A DNA stretch of 32,664 nucleotides, from assembly GCF_001949145.1 (NCBI RefSeq), contig NW_019091594.1:277315-309978 (forward strand). Direction: 5' to 3'. Shown here one piece after another: positions 23,040-31,810 of the stretch (its first letter is position 1; each line of letters opens with the position of its first letter). The position numbers and the translations under genes were made by a program. Origin of the DNA: Acanthaster planci. Its lineage: Eukaryota; Echinodermata; Asteroidea; Valvatida; Acanthasteridae. The notes under the pieces are model-generated. The model ran no database searches and was not told the DNA's origin. It saw only the letters and a program-made list of their open reading frames with translations.

Positions 23040-24130
23040 TGGCGTGATGGTCTCAGGGGAACCTTGTGGATGGCTTGAGGACGAGACTCGATTGACTGGC
23101 GAAATAATATCTTCCGAGCGCTGTCGATTAGCTTGACCTCACTTTCCAGGAGACTAGAGAACTGCCCCTTGAAAAGGTCTTTGGCAGAGGGAAAGACCCT
23201 TAAGAGCAGAGTTAACTGACTAGTGGGGAATATTCAGGGCTTGAATCCCAGATTCCCTACGAGACATTGTAGCGTGGATAGAAACACAGACAAGCTGCTC
23301 AAAGCCTGTGATGAAGGAGTCATGAAGACAATGGAAAGCCATAATGACAAACTCGGGGTATGTATCTAAATTCTCCTTGCAGGCCTGAGATAAAATTCAG
23401 TGCAGCGAGGTCAATATTCTTTAGAGCCACCTCAATACGTTGGAGGTTCCGATCGGGATAAGTATGGCCAGATTTGCCTCTATGTGGAGAAATCTTATCC
23501 TTGGCCGCCTCAGGCATCTCCAGTACAGACAAGTATTATCAAAGTCACCCAAAGGAAACTTGAAGTAACATTGATGGCGGATGCCAGAGTTATAATGCTC
23601 CGCCTTGGCTAGATTGTCCATTGCATCTACGCAGGCACGGTCAAGCAGGATTTTAGGGAAGATGGACAAAGCAGAAGTTTTCCCTGGCAAACAACATTTG
23701 AAAGAGGGATGGCCCTGAGGTCTGGGGGCATAGGGCTAGGCAGTCCAAGAACCTGTATCATTTCATGCTGAAGCAAATGGAGGCAGGACTCAGATTGAGA
23801 GAGACCATTCACAGAAAGCAGCTCTTCCTCATCAGGTGACTGACCTGGGTCAGAGATATGCAGGCATGGGTCAAGGACCAGTGGGAGAATCAAGGAAATG
23901 GCTCTCAGGAGATGCAGGCTGAGACCACCTGGAAGAGAGCGGAAAGTCCCAGTGCAGGGCAAAAGATTCTCTGGAATGCACCAGGGCTAGAGAATAAGGC
24001 TCTGGATCTTGGCATGTAGCCACCAGAGGTGGTGGAGGGTAGTGTTGAACAAGCACTGGTAGAGACTTGGAAAGGGTACGTCGTGTTTCTTTTGTAGAGG
24101 GAGAGCCAGTGCCTCTCAAATGCTTAACTT
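23040..24130 (-). pseudogene. DIRS copy 2 ORF1 (Gag-like)
   Basis: Several minus-strand frames carry pieces in order: a Ser/Pro-rich N-terminal segment (GSPSTKETRRTLSKSLPVLV), an acidic block (SDPGQSPDEEELLSVNGLSQ), FPKILLDRACVDAMDNLAKA, then RNLQRIEVALKNIDLAALNF. Near 23240-23060 follows LLLRVFPSAKDLFKGQFSSL, then LESEVKLIDSARKILF. The last block matches the 'LP...DLF.G.f..l......' end of DIRS-type ORF1. At least three frame changes are needed. Confidence 0.6.
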
Positions 24131-25411
24131 TCTTCTTTTGGGAAGAACAGTTGGAGGAAGTGAGTGCTCAGTCAACTTGTGCTTTTTTCCCAAGGAAGCC
24201 CCCGACCCAGACGGCTGAGGAGAGGACTGACCGGGAGGAAGCGTGATCACAGGAGAGTCCTGTGGAACCTGAAGAACTGGACAAGCGAACTCACATGCTC
24301 AACAGTGCAGTACTGGAGCAAATAAAGGTACTGCACAGTTGTACCCCAGTAAAGCGACGCAGGGTCCTAATCCGAAACTTAATCCGCCACACCACATTCC
24401 CTACGAACTCAGGCGATCCCTTGCTTGCGTTGCGAGAGTAACAACCAGAAGAGGGGTGAAGTACAAAATATCTCCCGATCTGGGACCGATGAGGGAAAAG
24501 CTATACACTGCAAGAAAGGCCAAGCAACAGTTGGGAGAATAATATCCAAATCCGGTAATTCAAATCGGTAATAGGATAACCAGAAATAGATACATATATA
24601 CAAGAATAACAAACACTAAGAACTTTGATGAATTTATTTCATAAGCCAGAAATATATATAAGAAAGGAGAAAATAACAGAATAACAAATACAATGTTCAT
24701 TCTGTCAAAGTTTACACTGGAAACCAGAAGATATACAATATAATACACAATGCCAACTGGCAAGGGGAAGCCTAGAGACAAGATCCAACTGAGAAAGGTC
24801 TAGGCAAAGTCAAAGGACAGTCTGTCAACCTGTGCAAGACTGAACGAAAATATGAAAAAGGGACTTTAAAGCAATAAAAGGGAACAGTATTACTGACTGT
24901 TGAAGAATGAGAACCAGGGTAGAGAGAGTAAAGGAGTGACTGAGAAATGACACCGAACAAGTTTAGCGATGGAAAAATTCTTGAAAATATCGAAGCCAGA
25001 CAAAAAGAAGTCTGTTAGTAACGGCACTAAGGAAAAAGACAGAGATCATGGCGGCTGCTGCTGTGGGAGTGAGGACGCACTACCAGATAATTCAGAATTT
25101 AGTGAATGGAGTAATGGGCAAGGAAAAATTGCATACGTATTGGTAATCTGCAGCTTGCATTTATTCCAATGTCAAAAAAGGTTACAATAGACGCCAATAC
25201 AAGTGACAAGGGACTGGACTAAATCTCACGGTGACCAGTGATCCCAAAGGCAATTATATGATTGGTTTATTCAGTGTCAGAGCTTCAGTTATTGTTCACA
25301 CACAATTAATTACGTAGAAAATAATCCTCAATGGTAGGTAGTCCTACATGTATGTAGTCAACTGCACCACTAACATGATGAATTAAGAAGCTTGTTATCC
25401 TCAACCTACAC
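24131..25411. other. Intron sequence between DIRS copy 2 and the minisatellite
   Basis: GC-richer to about 24500, perhaps the unresolved 5' end of DIRS copy 2, then AT-rich with repeated atatacaagaataaca-like words near 24590-24690. It holds the unassigned frame at 24969-25190. Confidence 0.4.
24969..25190 (+). other. Unassigned 73-codon open frame
   Basis: It begins MEKFLKISKPDKKKSVSNGT and is lysine-rich, then acidic. A similar MDKFL-type opening is seen in some transposon-encoded proteins, so it may be the 5' end of a truncated element, but nothing after residue 20 supports this. No splice evidence links it to the host gene, which is on the other strand. Treat as hypothetical. Confidence 0.2.
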
Positions 25412-25563
25412 CAGGGTAACCTTCACGGTAACCAGTTACACCTCAAAGTAACCAGGGTAACCCTCAATGACCAGGTAACCCTTGATGACCAGGTAAGCCT
25501 CAATGACCAGGTAACCCTTGATGACCAAGTAACCTTCAAGTCAACAGGTAACCCTCAAGTCAA
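25412..25563 (+). repeat. 18-bp minisatellite
   Basis: Four clean 18-bp units (ggtaaccctcaatgacca type) run from 25456 to 25527, with degenerate units on both sides. Units alternate between a ctcaatg and a cttgatg form, giving a 36-bp higher-order period. Confidence 0.85.
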
Positions 25564-25599
25564 AACAATATACCATAGGCTTATAACCGATGAGTCTTC

Positions 25600-25690
25600 T
25601 TCATTATATATAACGAGTTTGCCCTTACCCATCGTATATTAATAAGCACTGTATGCTCAGTGCTTGTCCGAGAGCTTGCGACTTATACAA
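25600..25690 (-). mobile_element. SINE body fragment (copy 2)
   Basis: The segment from tttgccctta through cactgtatgctcagtgc to gagagcttgcga aligns, in the same orientation, with the body of the SINE at 31395-31550. The tRNA-like head is missing: similarity stops at 25682. It lies right after the minisatellite, within the host-gene intron. Confidence 0.65.
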
Positions 25691-26432
25691 TAGTAATCTC
25701 TACTGCTTCACTGCGCAACACAGTTCCCAAAGAGCAAAAGGGATCAACGCAGCTTAAGTAACTCTCAAATACTTCAAGCTGCAATTGTCAAATAACACGG
25801 GCCATTTGATTAAGAAGGTGATTATAACAGTCCTCACTGAACTCTAACAGAAACCTGCACCTCACAAACCTCAACAAGGAAAGCAAGCTCTCAGACCAGG
25901 ACTGCAACCAACCGTTGCTATGCCAACTAGCATGGAACGACAACACGTGATCCCTTCAGTCTAGCTTTGTTAATTCCCCACTTAACTGGTTCACCCAGGT
26001 TCCCTAGCCCTATAATTCAACACTCCTTAAATAAACTGGACTGTCTAACCATTCCCCTATCTTCGATGAGATTTTAAACAATCAGCAGCTCTGCAATTGA
26101 GAGTACCACACTAGCCTATCGTAAGAGGTGCACTTGAGGTCGATGAAAGCCCCAACCACCAGCGGTCGTACATCCGTTTAAGAACACTCAGTGGTCGACT
26201 CAACTCCGCAGAGCTCTTGTCAGTATGCTGCCACCTTGTGTAGTCCTGGCAACCCATGAAGCCAGCACCCAGAACTTAGATAATGCGCGCTTCTGATTGG
26301 TTGCTGCCAGCATGTGTAATGCATGATTTACACACGCATGAATTATTACTATTAAAGATATGGTACCCTGTTTCACCACACTATTACACATGCAGTATAA
26401 TTTATGGTTTACAAGTAATTTCGAACACATAC
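25691..26432. other. Intron sequence, nothing recognised
   Basis: Featureless on both strands apart from a 76-codon minus frame without motifs. Confidence 0.45.
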
Positions 26433-26514
26433 CTCCATCAGACCTTGTTCCAACTGTGATTTTTTTACAAGGTGTTGCTTTTCCATGTGTAGCAATTGAT
26501 TTCCAAGCTCAAAC
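26433..26514 (-). CDS. Coiled-coil gene, first visible exon (82 bp, partial gene)
   Basis: Read on the minus strand, this block is preceded by a pyrimidine-rich acceptor ending in ctgcag and followed by the donor gtatgt. It begins with the last base of a codon and then encodes 27 residues, FELGNQLLHMEKQHLVKKSQ and then LEQGLME, with no stop, ending in phase 0. The residues are charged with leucines at heptad-like spacing, so a coiled coil is expected. The next exon (20075-20147) starts in the matching phase 0. The upstream exon that must donate two bases was not found in the window. Family not recognised from this exon alone. Confidence 0.62.
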
Positions 26515-27169
26515 CTGCAGAAAATGAAATGATTCTTGACTCACAAGGAGAAGTATGTAATAAAAGATTCTCACACAAGATAGCTGATTTGGGGAATCAT
26601 ATCCCATATTGTTGACGAAAGAAATTGAAATGCAGATGGTCACATGGTCCTCTTACTCCAAAGTTACTCATCCGGCTTAAGTGAGGAGACACAAAATTTA
26701 TCAGCATTATACCTGCAGTACTTCAGAATCAGAACTCCGTTACAGAAGAACTACGGGAGAAAGAAACCTTGTTTTTCTCCAAATGAACCTTTTTACAATA
26801 GCTGACAAGATGGTCTTCTGAAATTTATGGCACAAATTTCCTACATGTATTAATACAAAAAAGCAAAAACATGGATATGGACCTTTTTGCCGTGTCAAAA
26901 GTGTTCATTACAAATTAATAAAATGCAAGCAACCGTGAAAAGTTCTTTTGTGAAGTAAACATAGCAAGCAGTGTGTGCATTACTACGTACATGTACAGAG
27001 TAATGGCATAAAATGAAAATGGGACTTTTTTCTTTCTTTGTTTTCTACATTTATGTCTTGAAAATATAACATACCAGCATAGAGACTGTTACAGATTACA
27101 AGTACATGTACCTTGAGACCATTCTAAATGAGAATTTGAACTGAAACATAAATACTCAGCATATATGTT
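26515..27169. other. Sequence upstream of the first visible exon, nothing recognised
   Basis: AT-rich, several tacatgta words, no exon with a matching donor phase found. Confidence 0.45.
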
Positions 27170-27556
27170 GTACAGCAAATCAAACACTTCAGGCTGACCA
27201 GGATATCTTGTGCTTGTTCTATGAAAGTGTCATTCAATCAGTAATAACATTTTCTACCATTTTGTGGTTTAATTGCTTGAACAACAAAAATTTGAAGAAC
27301 CTCAAGCAGCTCGCCAGAATGGCAAGCAGAATCACTGGTATTAAGGTAAGAAAATTGAATGATATTTATGAAAAAGCTCTGTTGGCTGAACTTAACCTGA
27401 TTTATGGAGACAGGAAGCATGTTTTAAATTCTCAGATGAGTTACAACAAATCGGGCATGACTGTACCATCATTCACACATTACCGTATAACACAAAGTTT
27501 CATTCTTACCACGTGTAATTCGTTTGTTTAACAAAACATTTATGAGATAGGGACTA
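27170..27556 (+). pseudogene. LINE reverse transcriptase C-terminal fragment
   Basis: A 107-codon plus frame reads LFYESVIQSVITFSTILWFN, then NLKNLKQLARMASRITGI, then LNDIYEKALLAELNLIYGDR and MTVPSFTHYRITQSFI. This is the well-known tail of CR1/Rex1-type LINE polymerases ('lFY.svi.Svltf...vW......n...l.+iv+.asrI.G......iYe.....ka..i..d..Hpl...'). After a +1 shift it ends SFLPRVIRLFNKTFMR, the family's usual terminus. It is strongly 5'-truncated, as is common for LINEs, and on the opposite strand to the LINE at 8381-9974. Confidence 0.82.
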
Positions 27557-27566
27557 CCATATGCAT

Positions 27567-27770
27567 CCCAGCAGGCAAAAGACGTAATTTCAACATTGAA
27601 GTTTGGTTGAAATCTGGTTGGCATGTTGTTTCAATGTTGATAACCATAATCCAACGTTATCTCAATATCACTTTTGGGATGTAGTTCAGACGTTGATATC
27701 GGTTACGCTATTAGCAACATCAATTCGATATTTACCCAGCGTTGATGATCCAATGTTGTATCGACACAGA
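27567..27770 (+). repeat. GTTGA-rich dispersed repeat
   Basis: It starts near cccagcaggcaaaagacgta and is built from short variants of caacgttga, ggttgaaatc and caatgttga in both orientations (for example near 27590, 27630, 27650, 27690, 27740). This internal make-up is familiar from abundant interspersed repeats of marine invertebrate genomes; I cannot name the family. Confidence 0.5.
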
Positions 27771-27953
27771 TATCATGTTTATTGGCATATTTGCAAATTG
27801 CAAAATAGGCATTCCTTTGTTGGGGGGGGCTTTTACACAAGTTTGCAAAAAAGGCATTCTTTTTGTTCTTTTTCTTTTCTTCTAATTTCTTCCTCTTCTG
27901 ACCAAAAGCCCATTTGTTTTGTACACATTTCTTCCACCATCGACTTTGGTCCT

Positions 27954-28099
27954 TGTGATGACATCCTGGGAAAGACATAAGAAAGACACAGTGTCCGGAC
28001 GCTCAGCATGTGCTTTGTTCCTGCTACATGTTCATGGCTGACATTGACAATACGATATACAGAAGGTACAGGTCAGAGGTCATTCATAGTCTTATTACA
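27954..28099 (-). repeat. 3' LTR of the Gypsy element
   Basis: This is a 146-bp direct repeat with TG...CA ends (tgtgatgac ... attaca on the plus strand). It differs from the other LTR by five substitutions and one 1-bp indel by my alignment, about 96% identity. That implies an insertion that is not recent but not ancient. It is the 3' LTR because the coding order runs on the minus strand. Confidence 0.92.
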
Positions 28100-28109
28100 T
28101 CCCCCCTTT
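28100..28109 (-). promoter_or_regulatory. Gypsy polypurine tract
   Basis: The minus strand reads AAAGGGGGGA immediately before the 3' LTR. That is the expected position and composition for the plus-strand DNA primer of an LTR retrotransposon. Confidence 0.8.
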
Positions 28110-28399
28110 GAGAATATACAGTGGTGGTAATAAAAGTGGAAAATGCATATAAAAAGTACAGGTAATTGTATGTTCAGAAGTAAGTGAATTATGAGTTAAT
28201 TCATTGACACGATTATTTTTGGTTCTAATCCAAATCTTAAACAAAATCATGTGCATGCAACAAGACAGCGTAACTTTTATGCAGATATGAACGCCTCAGG
28301 AACAATTAAACTTGGTAACATAACAAAGCTGTTTCTAAAAACGCTTGGTTATCTAAATATCTAAGGTAAACCAAAATAAAACAGGAATATAAAAGCAAA

Positions 28400-29520
28400 C
28401 TAGCATGTTTCATGCAGCGTGACTTGCCGGTTCAGCCAATAAGACTCTATACTACATGGGGTTTGATAGAACAACATGTCCAATAAAACTTTATGAACAA
28501 TAACATTTTGATGCGATTCATTCCATCGCAAATCACTATCCTTGCGGAGCAATGCGCGGAGAATGTCAGTGTGGTCAGCTAGCCAGGGAACAAATGGTGC
28601 AAGGTACTGCACTAAACTGAGGAATTGTTGGAGCTCATTGACAGTGCCAGGGGCTGGCAATGCATGTATGTCCTGGACCTTGTTTGGGTCCGGGTACACG
28701 CCAGTTGTTAAAAGACTGGATTCCTCATCCAGCACAATGCTCCAGTACCCATGTCGTGCGTCAAATTTGCTGAATATTTTCGCACCATTGAACTGGTGGG
28801 TTATCTCCTCGAGAGTTGGAGTCTTGTGGTAAGTGCGTTTGGATGCCTTGTTCAGTGCCTGTGGGTCAAGGCACACTCGGAGACTGCCATTGTCTTTCCT
28901 GCTGAATGCCAGCGACGAGACCCAGTCAGTGGGTTCCGTCACTTTAGCAATGACATCTAGACTTTCCATTCTGTCCAGTTCAGCTTTTAGCTCCTCCTTA
29001 ATTTGGATGGGGTACTTGCGCGGAGGTTGCACGACTGGACACGCATTGTCCTTGAGTTCGATATGGTACTCACTGGGAAACCGTCCAATCCCAGTGAAGC
29101 GATCAGGGTACAGTTTGCAAAGGTCGTCCTTAGTGCATATGGGTGTATTCTGTCCATGTTCCAATTGTAGGGAGGCATCACCATCTGCCAGCTTTCCGCT
29201 GTGCAGCGGTGCCTCGCGAACTGCACAATGGAGCGTAATGAGATGAAGTGCTCGCGACGTTGGAAGTCTAAGGATTGCTGGACCGTCGGTATCAGCCACA
29301 AAGACTGTTGCATCCACCCAGTCCGCGTACCGTAACAGCAATGAAGCTTGATGCAACCGTATTGGTAGATGCGCGTACCATTGTAAGCGACAAGGAGCGT
29401 ATCATGTGGGGTAATAGAGCCAGGTTTAGGGAACCCATCAGCGTCGAGTATCTGCGGATACATACGTCGAAATATGTGAAGGGGTAGGATATTCCCTTAC
29501 GCACCTGTGTCCACCTTCAC
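28400..29520 (-). pseudogene. pol: Gypsy Pol remnant: protease, truncated RT
   Basis: The minus strand starts with the aspartic protease signature VKVDTGA at 29500-29520. A stop codon (29497-29499) follows at once, and then GNILPLHIFRRMYPQ. A frame break near 29355 leads into a 318-codon frame holding the end of protease, the linker (VVQPPRKYPI) and the RT fingers (SRKDNGSLRVCLDPQALNK). RT motif A (FSKFDARHGYWSIVLDEES) follows, so the first catalytic Asp survives. Right after SLLTT the frame jumps to GVYPDPNKVQDI, the thumb/connection region. The segment with motif B and the Y-x-DD box is absent. The frame ends at LNRQVTLHETC, where RNase H should begin; RNase H and integrase are missing. It cannot encode an active polymerase. 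Confidence 0.9.
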
Positions 29521-29649
29521 TTTGAGGGTATGCGATCCTAGACGATGCGAAAAGTTCATCTCGGGTGTCAGATGCACAGTCACCACCTTTCGTACCATGC
29601 TGGATGCGAAAAGTATCAAACTAAATGCTCTCAAACTGGTCCTGTGCAG

Positions 29650-30488
29650 CTAAAACTTTGTATTCAACAGCGTCAACCTCCTTTGACTGGCGTGACTGAG
29701 AGCGCGATGGTCGACGGCTGCGTCTGGGGAGTACGAACCTCTTGTACGTGAACGCAACTTGTGTTTCGGGCGCGGTTTTGAGCCTGAACTGAGACACATG
29801 AGCTGCCAATGTCCTTGTTTGCCACAGCCATTGCACTGCGCACCATATGCAGGGCACCTGGGTGCTGTCCACCACAGTTCTTGCAATGTCCACGCACTTT
29901 GACGGCATCCACATTGGCTTTTCCAATATGGCTCAACTGGGCCATGTGTCTGACACTGGCTCCATGCGTACGGCAAATGTCCAAGGCATCTTTCAATTGC
30001 AATGTATCATCTTTCTGCAACAGCTTCTTTTGTGCTTGAGGATATTTCACACCAGAGATTAACACCTCAATGATTCTCTCACTGAGTGCTGCGTCATTTG
30101 CGAACTGACATTTCATGGCTTTAGATTTGCAGCGTGTATAGAACTCATCAACGCTCTCAGTGTCAAGTTGCAAAAATCGGTGGAATTCCAAGCGATGGAT
30201 GCGAACATTTTCCTTGGGCTCTATCTGCTTGGAAAATCTGTCCCAAATGTTCTGAGGGTTTCTGAGATCATCCTCTGTCAGGCCCCATGTGTTGAACATG
30301 CGCAGGCCCTCCTTGCCTGACAATAATATAATGTAGTTGTGCTGATCAGCATCTGCAATCTTATGTACATGTACATTCAACCACATAGAGGCCGTTTGTT
30401 TGAAATCCTTATAGGCCTGCGGTCTATCTGCACTGTCCCAGTCCATTGTCGGATGCAGTATTGCATGACTAAAATTAGACTCCACCAT
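29650..30488 (-). pseudogene. gag: Gypsy Gag (capsid plus frameshifted zinc knuckles)
   Basis: A minus-strand frame opens at 30488 (MVESNFSHAILHPTMDWDSA) and stays open to 29673, 271 codons. It matches the capsid layout of invertebrate Gypsy Gag: an early W-x-SADRP segment, a GKEGLRMFNTW block near residues 57-67, FYTRCKSKAMKCQF, and a C-terminal nucleocapsid. The first knuckle, HCKNCGGQHP (residues about 201-210), is in this frame. The second knuckle, RCPAYGAQCNGCGKQGHWQL followed by MC, is in another frame of the same strand. A frame break near 29865 is therefore needed, after which the 271-codon frame is spurious. In a living element Gag forms the particle and binds RNA. Confidence 0.85.
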
Positions 30489-30744
30489 GTTATTTGTGTA
30501 TATAGGCGGCTGGTGCTTACCTCAGCATGACACACGTTGCACTCGTATGTGTAGTGATGCACAGTTTACGCGTGTAATGTACAGTGTAGTTAGTGTATGC
30601 ACCGGCGATGCAGCGTTAGGGCCTTGAGCGGTAGTGACACACGAAACACGTGACAGAGCGTGAATTTGGCCACGCAGAATATAGTCTGGCACAGTCCGTT
30701 CGGGCTATAAATTTGCCGTCTTTATGTTGTATATCGATCACTTA

Positions 30745-30758
30745 TACCGCTGCCACCA
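30745..30758 (-). promoter_or_regulatory. Gypsy primer-binding site
   Basis: Directly next to the 5' LTR, with no spacer, the minus strand reads TGGTGGCAGCGGTA. It starts with TGG, the complement of the universal tRNA 3' CCA, as expected for a tRNA primer site. The particular tRNA was not determined. Confidence 0.75.
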
Positions 30759-30903
30759 TGTGATGACATCCTGGGACAGACATAGAAAGACACAGTGTCC
30801 GGACGCTCAGCATGTGCTTTGTTCCTGCTCCATGTTCATGGCTGACATTGACAATACGGTATACAGAAGGTACAGGTCAGAGGTCATTCGTAGTCTCATT
30901 ACA
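30759..30903 (-). repeat. 5' LTR of the Gypsy element
   Basis: This is the 145-bp partner of the repeat at 27954-28099, with the same TG...CA termini. In element orientation it lies upstream of gag and so would carry the promoter. No TATA box could be assigned with confidence inside it. Confidence 0.92.
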
Positions 30904-30908
30904 GTCCT

Positions 30909-31394
30909 TTTGCAACTTGGGATCTTAATCAAACTTGCATCAGTGAAGGACCCTTGTGCAGAGATGGTCCTAGAACAATGACATCATGATGACATCATCA
31001 AGTGATTAATTGATTTTTCAATATTTATTTAAGCACATTGACTTTTGTACATGTTTTTGAAGCATCTGCAATCTCAAAGTCACACCAAGCAAAACCTTAA
31101 AGCAAAGATAATACTGAAATATTGATGTCATGATGAATTTTGAATTTTAAATATTATGTAATGTTGTAAATATCAATCATGGCCTCCTGCAAAATTCTGC
31201 TTGCAGCAAGTGGCAGAGTATAATTTGTTCTTCAATTCATCTTGCGTGAGTCAAATCACATGACCCTCCTTCTGGTCATAACCGGAAGCAGGTTTATTGT
31301 TTAAAAGTGGTAATGGGTATCAACTTGTTTTCAACGGTGTTAGTCTCTTGGAGTGTTGTATTCTTTAAACCATCTACTGATGAATTAATTTTGG
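30909..31394. other. Flank between Gypsy and SINE, nothing recognised
   Basis: AT-rich, with repeated tgatgacatcat words near 30978-31000. No coding potential was seen. Confidence 0.45.
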
Positions 31395-31550
31395 ATTTTT
31401 GCCCTGCCCGACGTGTATATTTTAACACTGTATGCTCAGTGCATGCCCCCGAGGGCTTGTGAAAAACAAAGCACAAGCGTACTCGGGTGGGACTCGAACC
31501 CACAACCTCCTACTTACTAGTGCAGACGTCATCCACTGATGACCTTACAT
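31395..31550 (-). mobile_element. tRNA-derived SINE (copy 1)
   Basis: On the minus strand a perfect polymerase III B box, GGTTCGAGTCC (31490-31500), sits in a tRNA-like T arm (stem GTGGG/CCCAC, seven-base loop). An A-box-like GGTCATCAGTGG lies at 31533-31544. The acceptor stem does not close, so this is a SINE head rather than a tRNA gene. Downstream in element sense lies a body containing the palindrome gcactgagcatacagtg, shared with 25600-25690. Transcription would be by RNA polymerase III if still active. Confidence 0.75.
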
Positions 31551-31650
31551 TATTGTCAAGTGCCCTCTAGCAGCCGGTCAAAAATTCTGAAAAATTAATT
31601 TTGAATGGATGTCTGTGGTGAAGTTTGTTCAAATCACCTGAAAGCACGGT

Positions 31651-31810
31651 CAATTCAAAATAGTGCACGTCCAAGAGTTTGCAACGCATCGACCAATCCC
31701 AATGCATGAAATCTGTTGACCCTTTCAAAACACGCACTGGATCTACAGATCTCGTGCATTGTGATTAGTCAATGCGTTGCAAACTCTTGGAGGTGCACTA
31801 TTGTGAATCG
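31651..31810. repeat. Large inverted repeat, 66-bp arms (foldback/MITE candidate)
   Basis: Arms 31651-31716 and 31745-31810 are reverse complements at about 58 of 66 positions, separated by 28 bp. The longest perfect stretch is ccaagagtttgcaacgcat (19 bp). There is no open frame. The structure fits a short non-autonomous foldback DNA element; target duplications were not identified. Confidence 0.8.

Larger units (their letters stand above)
21300..24130 (-). mobile_element. Degenerate DIRS-like retroelement (copy 2), RT core missing
   Basis: On the minus strand, ORF1-like pieces (24130 to 23040) are followed by a possible pol entry (22870-22670), then the C-terminal end of pol and a tyrosine recombinase (22435 to 21300). 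No reverse-transcriptase palm motif was found between them. An AT-rich segment of about 200 bp (22440-22650) lies where the core should be. The element is in the same strand sense as the host gene and inside the intron between exons 20075-20147 and 26433-26514. Terminal repeats were not identified. Confidence 0.75.
27954..30903 (-). mobile_element. Ty3/Gypsy LTR retrotransposon, complete insertion with internal deletions
   Basis: Two near-identical direct repeats of about 145 bp (27954-28099 and 30759-30903) flank Gag and Pol remnants read on the minus strand. The five bases outside each end are identical (gtcct at 27949-27953 and 30904-30908), so this is one insertion event rather than two solo fragments. 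A TGG-initial primer-binding site abuts the upstream LTR and a polypurine tract abuts the downstream LTR. The whole insertion is 2950 bp, well below the usual 4.5-6 kb for this superfamily. Gag and the protease-to-RT entry are present. The RT palm, RNase H and integrase are gone. The gag zinc knuckle pattern (CPAYG..C..CGK..H) points to the Mag-like branch of invertebrate Gypsy elements. Confidence 0.93.

Noticed and set aside
27703-27978. Lys-rich 91-codon minus frame
   Set aside because: It arises from a T-rich stretch (27840-27900) and runs into the Gypsy LTR.
28833-29246. 137-codon plus-strand frame
   Set aside because: It is opposite the Gypsy RT frame, which has recognisable motifs.
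31475-31550. A functional tRNA gene
   Set aside because: The T arm is good and a B box is present, but no acceptor stem pairs and the anticodon arm is not convincing; a SINE head fits better.
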